Source of the DNA: Xiphias gladius
Taxonomy: Eukaryota > Chordata > Actinopteri > Istiophoriformes > Xiphiidae
Reading direction: 5' to 3'
DNA length: 64,000 nt
Assembly: GCF_016859285.1 (NCBI RefSeq)
Contig: NC_053414.1
Coordinates: forward strand, 4,485,517-4,549,516
Position numbers and translations under genes: made by a program
Shown: one piece after another, positions 21,196 through 36,000 of the stretch
Numbering within the stretch: position 1 is the first letter of the stretch
How the letters are laid out: each line of letters starts with the position of its first letter
The notes under the pieces: model-generated
Database searches by the model: none
Told to the model about the DNA's origin: nothing
Seen by the model: only the letters and a program-made list of their open reading frames with translations

Positions 21196-24100
21196 TCACC
21201 TCCCCACTGGTGGCGCTGGAGGAGCTCCTCTCATCATGGCTGAGGGCACAAACAGAGACAGGGTCACTAAAGGTCAGATCTCACAATTTCAAACCGGTAG
21301 AAATGATTAACTCTGAAAAAACAGGCTATAAATCCTACAGGGCTCCTGTGACATGAAGACAGAAGGAAAGCTGGAAATAAGTAACCCGCAGCGTGAACAT
21401 GTGGGGATAAAGAAACAGCTCATAGAATAGATTTTCTAGCTGCTTCTTCTACAGTCGGCCTGGAAAACATCCATCAGTGTTCACATCCTGGCGCTGAAGG
21501 TCCCACACAGCACCAGGATCAGCTGGTCATGTTAGTGTCTAATAACGTTAACTATGGCCACTGGCCGATATGTGATGGTATTTGAGTTTTATGATGAGTT
21601 TATAGCCACCTGATATCAAAGCAGATGTTGTCTGAGTGGCCGTTCGGTTGTTAATGTAACATTTCCTCATCCGAAATACAGAGCGACAGCGGAGACACAT
21701 CTGGTTAGTTACAGTCCGGTTTTTCTATGACACGGGCTTATTGCTGTGTAACCAGCTTATTATTAATACGAAATATATAATCATTAAAATATATATATTA
21801 TTATACTGCTATTGTTAGAATTAATTCATGCTGATAAATCAGTTTGCAGACCAATAAAATAAAACAAACGTTTCGTGTTGGTAGTGAAGAATGTAAATAA
21901 TGTTAATATGAGCGAACAGGGCGGTTAATTCAGACACGGCATTCATTTCCTCAGCATCACGTCTTTTGTAGATTTCGCCCGGTGGACACCAATTTCTCTG
22001 CCGTGTTTTCGCATAACTGGGTTTCTAATCGGCTTTTAAACGTACGCCTGTGCATGACGAAAGACCAAACCGAGCAGGGAGATGAAGGGAGCGATTATTT
22101 CACGTAGCGATGAGTCCTTGTATTTACAAGTATTCCATCCAAAGTCCAACTAAAACTGAAATAAACACAAAGCTCGGAGAAGTCTAAATAAGTTGGTTTC
22201 CACCGCTGAGCACGTGGACAGACTGAGCCCGAGACTGAGCCACCGTCCCCACGACTGATGGCCTACTCACTCTAGCACCTGAGATAAAGCCTCAACGAGG
22301 GACCAACAAAGCAGTAAATGGGACAGAAGTCGTGGAACCGTTCATTGCTAACCTAACGATAACGTCGGCGCGGACACCCGGCAGCCACCGGGAGCTACAG
22401 CAGCTCACGTGTCACAGGACCCAGACTTCCTCCTGATTCGCAGCGTCGCCCTGAAGACTGACATCATCAGCTCCGTAACCGAGGTGAATCATAATCACAA
22501 CACAACTAAATCTGATGTCTTGGGACCATGAGACAGTTACATCAGGGGTGACAGATGAAGTCCATCTCGAATCGAACCTCAGAGATAGATGATCCTTCTC
22601 TTCTCTTGCGCTTACTTTGTTGTTCTACTTCAGTCCTGTACTTTCACCCCGTTACATCTACGTTTTAACTGAGCAAATAGACCCAACTTGTCTGACCACA
22701 ACACTCTGCTCTCAGTGAGCAGTATGAGCAGTAAAGGCGACGTGTTTCCCTCTAGTATCATCATCATCATCATCATGAAGAAGTAAAGTCAAAGAAAGGC
22801 AAGTGTACTGAAAAGTGTAAACAGTCTGGGCATTTTCTCCCCCATCAGGTCTCCACTGTCCTGTAAAGAAGAGGTTGAAATGACAACTGCGTCCATACCC
22901 TTGGTGTTTTTACTGGGGTAGACCTTGTTGAAATGCCTGTACTCCTCTGGAGGTGGAAGGTCTTCAATGGGGTGGAAGTTGAACTTGGATTCAAAATCAT
23001 CTGAAGGGGGGAGAAAAAAAATACAAAAAAAAAAGGCAGATTTTAAAAATGTGCATATCCAACTGTACATCGAGTTGGCCCACTTGAACAACTTAGTCCA
23101 AACAAATCCGACAGTTTCCAATAATTCCTGTCTCTGAAGCTCATAATGCTGACTCAACTATGATCATTTCTAAAGCTGCGGTTACTGGTGTTTTACTGGA
23201 CTGTTTTATATTAAAAGGCATTTTTAATATTCTGCCGCCTCAAGCATGTAACTATCCGTTATTGATCGTTTAATGACCAACCCTCTAAAACAATTATCTC
23301 AAAACAATTAACTACACTTTGCTTTTGTGTTTGGTAAAAAACAAACAAAAAACATTGCAGCTAAATGATTTTACACTTTGTTGTAAACGTGTCAAACCGC
23401 AGTCACGATGTAAGTTAAAGTTTATTCTCAGAGCACTTTTCAAAACAAAAGTTACAAAGTGCTTCACGATAAAAGCATGAGAAGGATTATAACCAATAAA
23501 AGAAAAACAATGGAACTTATATAACAGAAATAAAAACAACCATAAACAGATAAATAATACAAAAGTTCAAAGCAAAGAAGTTTAGGGAGAGTTTGAGAAG
23601 TTTCCTAAAAATTTCTGTTGAATTGGAAAAGTGAATATAAAGTAGAACTCTTTTCCAGTAAACACTGATTTGCCGACCCGAGCCACTTTAAGATGATGTA
23701 TGAAGGTAACAATTCAGAAATGTACTCCGGGGCTTCTCCCAGTAGAGGCTCTAAAGTTATGACTGCTTTTTTATACTGAGGTCTGAACTCTAGTATAACA
23801 CCAGTGGGATATTTGTTTAATATATTTTTTTTTTTATTTGTCTCTGTATTTCCAGCAGATTGGACTTTAATGTTTCAGCTCAGTAACAGCTCCACCCTGG
23901 CCTACGAAACTAGGACAAAGTAAATACACATTTGGTCAAAACTCTTTTGACATCTGTTTTAACATCTTAAAAATCATTATCCCTTAGAAATGTATCACTT
24001 CAGTGGAAACAGCACGTACAAAATACGGTTACTATGAAATAAAGCTACAACCAAACCACAGCTCTGCCACAGAGACACAGCTGAAACAAAAGAGCTGTAT

Positions 24101-27042
24101 CTGGGGAGATGCCACTGCAGGCTCATAACAAACCTAATCTCTTTCTAATTGAAAAATAGCAGATTAACCCACGTATACTAATGGGACAGTTCCTAATCTC
24201 ATAATGAAGAAAAAACGAAAACGGCTATAGGATAATTATCTAAACAAGCTCAGCAGAGTATAGAAGCAGCCGGTGCAGAGAAGTTGCTTCAAAACGCATA
24301 ACGTGAAAGCACTGTGAGGAGGACACTGCTTCGCTGTGTTAGAACAAAGCTCTTTTGAGAAGAGGGAACATTAGAATCAGTAGAAAAGATGATTTCAAAA
24401 GTCACTCCAGTGGGTCCTGGGTTAGTTAGATTATGGTTGAACCAAGAAGACTTCATTAAAAGAGAAAGCATATTTACAGATATTTGTTTTCTGCATGCCA
24501 AAAGATTGATTGCAATGTTTTGGAAAAATGCAAACAGAACAAGTGTCAAACAACGGGCTCAGCAGATGCTGCTGTTTCCTCGATTAGACGAGGTTACTCA
24601 TATATTATCACTTACAGGCTACGCGGGAAACAGGATGTGTTTGAGGTTTAAGGGTCAAGGGCCATTTACTGCTTTTGGAAAGTGTGTGGCCTTGAGACAC
24701 GATGAAGAGGAGGTGTGAGCACTCCTCAGCGTAAACCTTGCAGTATGTTTTGGGTGAGATCTCTAGACAGTAGTTAAGTCAAGTTTAACGAAATATTATT
24801 TGATAGTTTAATCTCAATTTAAATATGCTCCGTTAGGAGTTACCGATTTGTGAAAGTAATGTTTGGTGTCTGAAAAGCAACCTGTGTTTTATGTTGTCTG
24901 TTTTCAAGTGCCTTAGTGTGTCCTTTGGTTGACAGAAGGTCAATTTGTTTACTGCCTTTCTATCTGTTACATAGTTTGTCTTTGCCAGTACAGTCAACAG
25001 CGTGGATTTTCTGCTTTAATTTTAAGGGTTTACATCCACTTCGGATCTGCAGTATGGGAACTCAGCCCTCTATATAATTAAACCCCTTGGTCCTAGGGGA
25101 CCACGAGTAATTGGACAGTTAAATAAAAATAAACTGCTTTATATTTCTTTAATATTTGGTTCTAATATTTCGCAGGCTACAAACATCAGCAGACACTTTT
25201 TTTCTTCCCTGCTGTTGCTCTGAGAGGCCTGTAGTGCAGCGATCTTTACTTCCTGCTCGTTTCAGGGTCTTCTTATGTTGTCTTTAAATTTTACAATCAC
25301 TGTCCTGTTGCACTGTCCTAAAATTTGGGGATTGGTATAACATGGGTCTACGTAGTCATATGGATATGCTTGAAAACGTTCAAAGCTAAAAGCCAGCCTT
25401 TTAACTTCAAAGTAATTTTCTGTCTTTAAATTCTATATGTTGAAAAATTTAACATATCACTGTCCTATGACTTTGACTTTACTTTGGATATTTGTGTTTT
25501 TTCAGTTTTCTGCCTGGAGACATGAAGTGCAAGAACCCCCGACAGTAATCTAGGAACTGTCCCTTCCTTCCTGATTTGTTCCAGTGCAACAGGAAACGAA
25601 GGAGGCTCGTTTGCATGGCTGCAGTGGGATATTTTACTATCGATGGCCATTCATCACTGTCGTCTCTATCGCATCAAGATCTGAACATAACCCTGTTATC
25701 AGTTCCTGTGACTGAGGATTGAACACACGGCTGAGAACGGTGGGGAGAAAAATTCTACAAAAGACGCCGACGTGAGAGACGAGAGAGGTCGGTACGAGCT
25801 GGACATCAGAATAACCGGTAGATTTAAAAAGAAAACCGAGTGGTTTGTAAGGAACACAAATGTCAGGGATCACCGCATCTCATTTCATGCAGAAAACAGC
25901 AGCCAGCCCTAACCCGTGATTTTAAGCAAGTAGCAACGCATTGGGCTGTTTTATTTTCCCCTACGTGTCTTCACATTTGAAATTTCGTTCTGCCAGATTT
26001 TACTCGTGGCCCGTGCGAAGTGCTGAAGAGTGGAAAGACGTCTGGCTGCATGAAAGTACATTTAGCAACAGACCAGGAAGAGTTATTTTGGATTGTTGAG
26101 AAGAAGAAGAAGCACAAGAAAAATAGAGTGATGACAGGAAAATTGCTAGTGTCCTCCCTTCCAGTGGTTCCCTACCCCCCCACTGCAGACCAGTGTCAGG
26201 CCACAAACCATATGACAGGAAGGACAAGACTCGATATAAAAAGCAAAAAAAACTTTACTGACTATTGTATAGTTTTTTTCACCGTAAATAACTTTGAACT
26301 GGGCCCCGTTTTGTCTGTGCTGGACTTTTCTTCATCACCAAACTTCAGTAGGTCACCAGTGCATGAGGTAACCAGTCTGTCATCCCCACCTTTCAGCATT
26401 TAACAGTACATAAAACCAGTGATAGGCCACCACCTGAGTGTTATCTGGGTTCAGCTGTATTTTATTTAACCAACTAAGTAACCACAACTGAGTATAGATC
26501 AAATCAAGGAAGGCTAATTTTTAGTGTGTTTGCTGCAGGGGGTTGTATTTTTTTCTTTTCACTTCAAAAATCAACGAAATGGGGAAATAGCCCAGCAGTG
26601 CAAAAATGTTTCCATACAACAGTACTTAGATGATAAACACTAACTATAAACAGAAACTTTTGAGTCCTGCTATTTTATAAAAACATGTTTGGCTCATAAA
26701 AAACAGTGAAAGTATTAAAATCCTTCAGTGGCTGTGAATGGTGTAGGAAGAATACGATGATGATGTCTGCCCTGACTTACCTATGATGGACTTGGAGGAG
26801 GAGGTGATGGAGTGGCCATTCCTGATGGGCGGGGGAGGTGGAGGGGGTCCGGCCGGGGTGCGGGTGGATGAGGAGGAGGATGAGATGGAGGAAGAGGAGG
26901 GAGGAGGAGGCGGTTTTCCCGCTCGGGTGTGGGACTCTGAGATCGCAGAGCTGTTGATGCGGTACGGGGGTGGGGGAGGAGGGGCATCACGACCGCCGTT
27001 ACGAGGCACCTGGGGAGCTGCGTGGACAACACACACGCACAT

Positions 27043-27096
<54 letters not shown>

Positions 27097-30000
27097 AGTA
27101 CTCAGTATCTATATCAAGGTACGGCGTAGTAGTACCTAGTACCTACAACAACAAACAATAGATATATCTTCAAATATTCTCTGTGTGGGTTTAATTATCT
27201 GCAAGTTTCAAGACTCTTCAAGTTGACTTTAATATTTCACTAGTGATAAATTTTGCTTCCTGGAAGGAAGGAAAACCGTCCAAACACTGCTGGTTTACTC
27301 TGGAAAACTGTCAGTAACTACTACTAGAAATTTTTTGCTTTATAAATGACCAAACGATTTGTTCATTTGATGATTCATTTAATGCTTTTGATCTACTAAG
27401 ATTAACTGACTAATTGTTTCAGCACTAAACACACCCAGGGCCAACTGTATGGTTCTTTAAACACTGCAGAATACTGATAAACCTACAATGTAAAAATGGC
27501 AAACTGTGTTTTGTTATAGGTCTGTAAAGATTAGTCAATGAATCGATCAACAGAAAATTAAAACCGGCAACTATTTTGATAACTGAATCATTGTTTCTGT
27601 TATTTTTAAAATACGTGCTGTTTCTAACTTCTCAAATATGAGGATTTGAAGCTTTTCTTTGTCTCACATGACCATAACCTGTATAACTTTGGATATTGGA
27701 TATTGGATACCATTTTCTGGCAATGTATAGACAAAATGATTAATCAAATGTCGACGGCCACACGCCACATTATAGCACTCTAAACAGCAGCAAAGCACCA
27801 TGACCAGTTGGTTCTAGTTAGATCTGGAACAGAAACTGTGGATTGTGAAATGATTTCCAGTTCGAGCAGACACAGTAACCAAAGTACGGCACTAGTAACA
27901 TCATTTTGCTCTCTCATATGTTCTTTTAAAAACCAATAATTAATAGGGCAGTATAATGAGAAGCCGCGAGATTAAGAGAGACATCAGTCGTCCTGCGAGT
28001 TAATATAAAATGTAGGGGAAAAGCAGAGACAGTGAAAGTGAAGAGGAATGCTGGAATATTCCACAGGGCTTCAGGAATGCAGAGAAACCAGGAGGCCTCG
28101 TGGCCAATCGCTCCCTCGTCCAATCACAACACAGAGCTCCAGCTAACAAGTGCCTTCCTGTTTTGTGCGTTCACTCTGAATTCAAATTATGGTTATGTTT
28201 CCAGTGAGTCATGAATCTGCTCTGAGGAAGAAACTACATTATCAGCTGAAAGTTTATAAACGTATTAGTTTCATGTAGAGGATTATTTCTATTTATACCA
28301 GGGCGCTTTGTAGGTGTAGGCCCCTTAAATCCTCCAGTATTTATTTCTACGTCAACACACACAGAGGCAACTTCTGGGTTACACACTTAAAAGGTACAGA
28401 GGTATCTTATGTGTTTCATCATCCACATAGCATCTACCAGGCCAAGCCTATTCGCGCATGCTTACGGAAAGCATATCTGCTCCACATGTTGAAATACTGT
28501 AATTTCCCCAACTGCCGCTCCAATGAGGAAAAAAGTAATTCCCAAAAACAAACGCAGCTGTACTTATCATAGGAAATATTAAACTACCGTATGTTAAGTG
28601 TCCGTGCAGACACCTGGCTCGGATACCATTTGAATGTTATACGGAGCCAAACAAATCATGTCGCTGCCCTCTGCTCCATTTTCAGATTCAAACTGCAGTA
28701 GGCGTTATCAGCTGGAGGAAATGTTTTAACACGGTGCTGCTTTGAGGCTGCATTGCACAGTACAGATTCAGAGAAAACGAGTCAAAACTTGCTTTGGCCT
28801 CTGTATAAACATTCCTCCACCTGAGGATGGAGACTGATGTCGTCTTCATTACTGGGACCGTTCCAACATTAAATCGGGAGGAGTCGTCCCACATTTATAA
28901 TCGGTAACTTCATTACACAATGAGGGACGTCCAATGCCTGAAACAACTGACCGTTGGATTAGTCGGCTAATCAAATTTAAAATATAATATAATATGATAT
29001 AAAAGTAACAACATAAAATTCATTTTTCCAAAGCATCTTATGCCTTTGTTTTGTACAGAGATGACAGATTCACACCACAGAAGTCAGGATTCGTAAGCGC
29101 CGTAAACCCCTAAGCCACCACAGCCACAGTTAACTGACTGCAGTTTATAACTGATTCATTGTTCAATTCATTTATCAAAAAACTTGGGTTTTGACCTGTT
29201 GGTCAGACAAAACAAGTAATCTGAAGCAGTCACCTTGGCCTCTGGGAAACTGTTACTGGCATTTTTCCTGACATTTTATAAACTAAACAATTAATAAATT
29301 GACAAAGTAGTCAGTCAGTCATTCCAAGGAAATTAGAAAAATACACCCAGGGGCCCAGAAATCTGAGGTACATCACTGGGTAATGTGCAGTAGAATTGTT
29401 TTCAAGTGGACCTCTCTTTTAACTATGCCTTTAAAAGCACAAACAAAATGTCCGTCTGACTGACTGATGTGATCTTGAATGGTTTAACTTTTATTGTTAT
29501 TAACTGACGCAAAATCCTGATCCTTGTCGCCCTTCGTCCTGGGGTCCAGTACAAGTAGCACAAGTCACGACCTCTGACCTTTAAAACACAGTTAGTGGCT
29601 GTATTGTGTGTTCACGGTGCCGTGGGGTGTACCTGCTCTGCGTCCAGGCGGATCTCTGGCAGGTGGTGGTGGTCTGGCGACCTGCTGAGAGGATGGAGAT
29701 GATGAAGGAGGAGGTGGAGGGGCGTGGCTGCGTCCATGGCTGCCGCCTCCTGATGTGTGTTTTTTGTGCAGGGAGTTGTGCCTCTGTGGCAGCTCCGGGG
29801 CACCGCCCCCGTCTACGTGGGACGGCCCGTTGGAGATGCCTACTGATGTGTGTGGTCTGTAGGGCGGGGGAGGCGGAGGAGCGGAGGAGCCGCCTGTTGG
29901 AGGTCTGCTGGAAGATGACGGCGGCTTCACGGAGCTGGAAGGGGTGGGGCCTCTGTTGGGTGTCGGCGGGAGGGGCTTCTCTCTGCTGTGAGAAGAGGAT

Positions 30001-33000
30001 GTGGAAGGCGTAGCGGGTGCTTTCTGGTTGGGGGTAGGCGGAGCGTTGCCACGGCCACCCCTGTTGAAGGGTGGAGGGGGGGGCGGGGCGGAGGTGCTGT
30101 GCTTCATCCCGCTGCCTGTTGACGAGCTGCTGCTGCTACTGGAGGGGCGGGAGATGTCGGGGAGTGAGGGGCGGTGGGAGCGCTGGTGCTCGGGTGGAGA
30201 GGGCCTGTTGGCTGGGGAGGGCGAGTTGGAGCGGCCCGTTGGGGGGCGAGGGGCTGTGGGTCGCGACCCCGGCGGCCTCAGTGCGGATCTGCCCACCGAA
30301 CCACCTACTGCTGAACCATCTGGGTGGAGGACAGAGAGGTGGTGTTTAGTACGTGACAGCAGTGGAATTAAAATTAAAAACACTTTCAACACCTCAGACT
30401 ACTGAAGGTAAAAACGATGAATTGTAAGATGCTCACAGGAAATAGATTAGTTTCATTATCAACGATTCTTCGGATTATTTTCTTGATTAATCAATAAATC
30501 ATTTGGCCTATAAAATGCCAAAGAATGTCATGAACTAATTGAAATCGCTTGTTTTGTTCAACCAACAGTCTGTAAATCTCTGAATCTTAGATTGTTTTTC
30601 AAGAAAATATATTGATCTATGATCAGAATACACCCAGAGGCCACTTTATTAGGAACACCTGTACAATTTGTTGCAATTCAACAGTCTTGCCATAAATTCT
30701 AGGCCTGAAAATTATGATTATTTTCATTATTGATTCATTGGCAGATTATTTTCTCGATTCATCGTCATCATTTTTTTCTTTAAAATGTCAGAAAGTAGGT
30801 AAAATTCCTGTTATAATTTCCTACAGTCCAAGTTGATGTGATCGTTTTTTTTCCCCCCAAATAAAACCCAAAAGATAAAGAAAAGATAAACGATACAAAA
30901 AACAACATGCGACATGACACGAGAAGCTGAAACCAGAAAATTTTCAACAATTTTTATTATGAACATGACTCAAACTATTAAAATAAATCATTACTGTATT
31001 ACGAAAATAGTTGCTGAGTATTTTTTCCCCCCAATCAATTACTCAACTGTTACTTTTTAATCTTGTGAGATATGTGTAAATTAAAATTATATGTTTATTA
31101 CTGAGTTCATAGTTAAAAGTGGAGCTGTACTGGATTACATTAATTTGAGGGGTGTTTCTATTTCTTTATCCTCCCTATTTCAATACGAGGGAGTCAGAAT
31201 ATTAGATAAACCTTTGAATATAATACAGTCCAGGACAAAAACATCACCAAATATGACCTCAGCACTAAAATATCTAACCGAATTAACACCTCTAAGACAG
31301 TGTCAACAAAATCTAGACATTTCAGGCATCATAAAAGCCGGCTAAAGCCGATTAAACTGCACAGTTCTACCTCATCGACTACTCAGTTAATCATAAAACT
31401 GTTTCAGCTCTAATGTTGTTAATCCTGTATCACAGTATATGTTATTTCGTATAGCAATATTAATACATACTGTGATATAGTACATTTTCTCATTTGAGAA
31501 ACTGTAAATAGATTTAAAAAAAAAAAAAAAAAGATTAAAATGTGTCAAATGAAATAACTGACAAATCAAGTCTAATACACCCAGAGGAGTAAAAGGAATG
31601 GCAAAATCTCACCTTTACTGTGATAAAAATCACAGAATCAATACCCTACATCCTCAGAGAAACAGACCGCTAGGAGTTGAAATAAAATTACAAACTCAAA
31701 AAAATTCACAAAGAGCTCTTTTTTCTCCTCACAGTTTATCTACTGTATGTGCAGATATGAACTGCTTAAACTACCGACAGATAATCAGTGACTGATACAA
31801 TCCGACTTATACGTTAGCCCACTCCCTTTAGAGGTGGACTTTGGGTTTATTTATTTAAACGAACGATAAGGACACCTTGACAAAAATGTGTTAGTCCTGC
31901 CATTTCAGTAACAATAATACGAAATGAAGCACACACACAAAACAAGTTTTTACCTCCAACTGGGCGTAATTTTGGCACACCGCCTTGGAAAAGGCCCCCC
32001 ATTCCCTTTGGCCCTCCACCTCCAAATCCTCCACCTCCACCTCCACCTCCTCCACCGCCACCTCCTCCTGATTCTGGTGGGGGAAAAAAAAAAAAAAAAA
32101 AAAGAGGCAAATGTCAATACAGACAAAAATGAAGGCAGAACAAGGAAAACATTTTAAATACAGTGTGTGTAGTGTATGTGTGAACGTGCCATGTGAAATC
32201 TTCCTGTACTCACACCGCAGTGAGTTATTTTGCCCAACCGTTCCTGCTCTGCCTGCGTTTTGGGGCTTTTACAGTGCGTAATTATCGTCCTTGCTCTCTC
32301 ACTGCAGCAATTGGTGACGTGAGTGGAGGGTAGTGTTTTCATCCTGACCATTCAGACGGGGCTTGCACCAGGAGAGGGCCCTGGCGCAGTTTGTTATTTT
32401 ATGTCCGTTTCATTACTTTAGATTCAGGTAATAACTATACAAATGTCAATGAGATGATAATCTGCATGAGAGATAAATAAAAATAAATAAATAATAATAA
32501 AAAAATTGGTTTTAACAATCATCCACTTGTAGTGATCAATTTTACCCAGAAATGTGAGATCATTATTTGCAGTTTCCACTGTATTCAAATATTTGGAGAG
32601 AATAGTAGTTATTCAGCACCATGGGAGTATGTACAGGGAAGAAAAGAGCGACAACATTTATTCAACTAAACACCTTTTATAAACAACATTTCGACATTTC
32701 GAATCTTTATCAAGTTTGAAATGTGTTGAAACACTGAGGGTGTGTTGACTTAGTTCCTCCTTTCCATGCAAATATTCCTATTTCCTCTTTTCTTACAAGT
32801 ATAAAATTGACCCAGCATCACAGAGTGTATGCAAGTCCACAGCTCATACCCCGTTCAATACAGCAAAACCTGTACAGAAGACCTAGGCAATTTCTCTAAA
32901 AAAAAATGTTACCTTAATATTTTCACATCATTTGATGATACTGAATATCTCAATATTTATTCATTTTCTTTGAAATTGTTTAACTTAACTATTATTTTAA

Positions 33001-36000
33001 TAGTTTAAACTGACCAGCCTTAAATAAATCCCATTAAATTTGCACAGGCAAATAAAAATGTTCCTTTACTGCACATAACTAAGCGTTCTTAATTATAAAA
33101 ACTGAATGAAAAAGCTAATTTAGAGTCAAAGTAACTCTAAAGTCCCCCCCCACAAGGAAGCTGAGCACAAGGAAAAATTACGTTCTGGTAAAATGGATAA
33201 ATGACCCTTCAGAGTACTGTTAAAGATCAACACAAAATCCTCGAAGCAAAGTTGTCAATCGTAACTTGTATGACAAAGTTTCTCTCGCGTATTTGAGGAA
33301 TTAGGGACATACACTCACTTGGCAGCAGGTCCACCTAGCTAAATATAATGCGGTCTAATATAACACTCCTGCAATAAATCCTCCTTTCATGGCGGTCATA
33401 ATGTTCAGGCTTTGTTAACTGTTATAGAGAGTTGATGATTCAACTGTATGATCATTCTGGAGGATGTAGTTTATGGTGCTGTCAAATTTTATTGCATTAC
33501 ACAGAGGTGTTTATTATTTAGTCGACCCCAGTGACTATAGGTTTGTATGTGCATGTATTTATTTATTTGTTTGTTTCTAATGTTTATATTTATATTTATG
33601 GACGACGACAAGACAGCTCCCCAAAAGTGAAGCCAAAACATCGTGATTGCCCCCTGGATAAAGATGGTTTCTGTCATTTTAGGAAGTTTTTAAATCACGC
33701 TGATTTATGTTCAAGTGTTCATTTTTGTGGTAAGTGTGGTTTAATTTGTTTTTGGATGGTGACGTCACCAGCGCAAGATGGCAGCGCTTGTATCTGGGAT
33801 ATTTTGGCTTCATTTTTGTACAGTGGGAGGAAGTGGACACGTGTTGTCCATCTTTATATAAAGTCACTGGTCAAACCTCATTGATATAAATGGGGAGGAT
33901 AAAATACAAGAAACACCTGCATTAGATTTAGGTACGTGTGACGAATAAACTGGCAACAATGTTTACATCTCTACTGTCCTGTTTAATAAAGATTCCTAAA
34001 TACAAAAAGAACACACATTTGTAGTATTCTATGATAAAATAAATAGCCTTTTCTGCGGCTTTTCAATGGACCTGGAGTCAAGAATATTTCGTTAAACTAC
34101 CATTTCCAAAGTTAAGAATAGATTTTTGAAATTGTAAAATCGTGTTTTGCATGTTCCCTTATTCCATAAACACAAAACAAATCAACCAACACCACTACTA
34201 ACACACCTGTAGACTAACTTCTCTGTTTGTGGGTAGGGATGGGAACTGATAAGATTTTACTGATACCAGTGCCATTATCAATTCTGTTTATCAGTCCGCT
34301 TTTTTATCGAGTCCCTTAATGATTCCCGATAAATTTCCTAAATTTCAACGCAACTTTTATTATTTCTGAGTCTGAACAAAGGCTGTAGTGAAAGTCTGTC
34401 TGTCATCACCTAAAATGGAGGAAATGAGAATATTCGTACAGCATTCGTTTCCGTTAGGTTTTCTTAAACAAAGAAAAAAAACAAAAAACAAAAAAAACAT
34501 AGGATTTTACCCCCGGTAACGGACGTGCTGCTCAGGTGGGAAGCAGTTGTACTCGTGCGTAGAGTGTGAAATAAAAGGCAATCTATGTTGCATAGAAGGA
34601 TGTTTCAGCATATTGCTAACGTTTCCAACCTTACTTGAAATTACCGTTTTACAGATATTACAGTGTTTCCCACGAATTGAGAATTTACTTGTGGTGGTGG
34701 GTGGCGCAGCGTGTGACCAATGTGCATGCAAAGAGTCATGAAGTTTAGAGGGAGAGAGTGAACCGATAAGCTCGGAGGCATACGACTACGATGGTTCGGA
34801 CAACTTGGAACTGGTTCTTAACTCGAACCATCCCTGTTTGTGTGCTGATTTGGAATAAGTTCTCCGTTAAGGTATGAGTGTACTGTATATAAAATGAACT
34901 GTGACTCACTCTCTAGAACGGGAGCACTCCGGTCACTGACCGCAGTGACCCTCTTCAGCTTGGTTCCTTTGCAGATGTCTGAAAGCAGCGCTCCTCGGCC
35001 CTTAGCCTCGGATGTGCTCAGTTTGGGAGGAGTCGTGTTTGCCTGTGGGGGAGGAAACAAAGTTACCAAATTAAAAGCCTGTGATCACACTTATATTTCC
35101 TCTGGTCTGAACCATAGAGGGAAGTTTGTGGACTTTGTTTGAGCTCAAACTGCAAACTTAAGAGAGAACCAGGGCATGTAAACAAGTCACATGACTTGGT
35201 AGCAGGTTTACTGGACAGGTTTTGGCAACTTGTCATCCTGTCAGCTTTTTAGATTTTGGCAGATTTAGACTCCAGTCCTTGAAACTGAATTTTATTATAA
35301 TTAACCTTCCTTATTGTTCATGCCAGGTAAGAACACAAACATGGGAACACGACCATCTGCCCAGATTTCAGGTTGGACTCATTTTCTTACACTTAAGTTT
35401 TCTAAGACTAAGTAACTGCACTACAGATCTCTAAAGGGAAGCATTTCACTTTTTTCCCCTGGCTAAACAAATCAAATATGTTTTTGAAAATGACTGTTCA
35501 CTACTGTCCCATCGCAGTCTTGTTGGAAGTCCTGTGTGTTAATACTCAGTGTTTCATTAGACCAATGTAGCCAGACAAAATTTCTTAAAATGTAAAAGAC
35601 AGTTGTTTCAAAATCATGTTCACCTTTAAAAAAAGGCAACAGTTAATCTTCTAATCAAAAAAAATATTACCATCATTATCATAATGGAGTCTTTGCAAAA
35701 CTGATCCGAACAATGGGAAGCTTCTCACCTGTAATTCTGTACATGGTGCTGACTGGTAAATTGAACAAGTATGAAGAAAAAAGGAAAGATTGCTCAAGGA
35801 ATGCAATCCAATAAAGGGGTATCAAACTAAAGCCTCTAAAGTTACAGTATCATTGACTCAGCTACTGAAAACGAGACATCTTAAGATCATAAATGCAAGA
35901 TTTTGTGCAGGGCTTTTGTATTAGATTATACAGGTATAGCTAATACAGTAGAGGCCAGTGTAAATTTACAGTAATCTGTTCTGGATAAATGGTTTTATGA

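Noticed and set aside
26783-27139. Glycine/glutamate-rich plus-strand frame followed by His-Thr repeats
   Set aside because: Antisense of the proline-rich wipf2 exon and translation of the CA microsatellite.
29606-30405. Long GC-rich plus-strand frames
   Set aside because: Antisense shadow of the 687-nt wipf2 exon.
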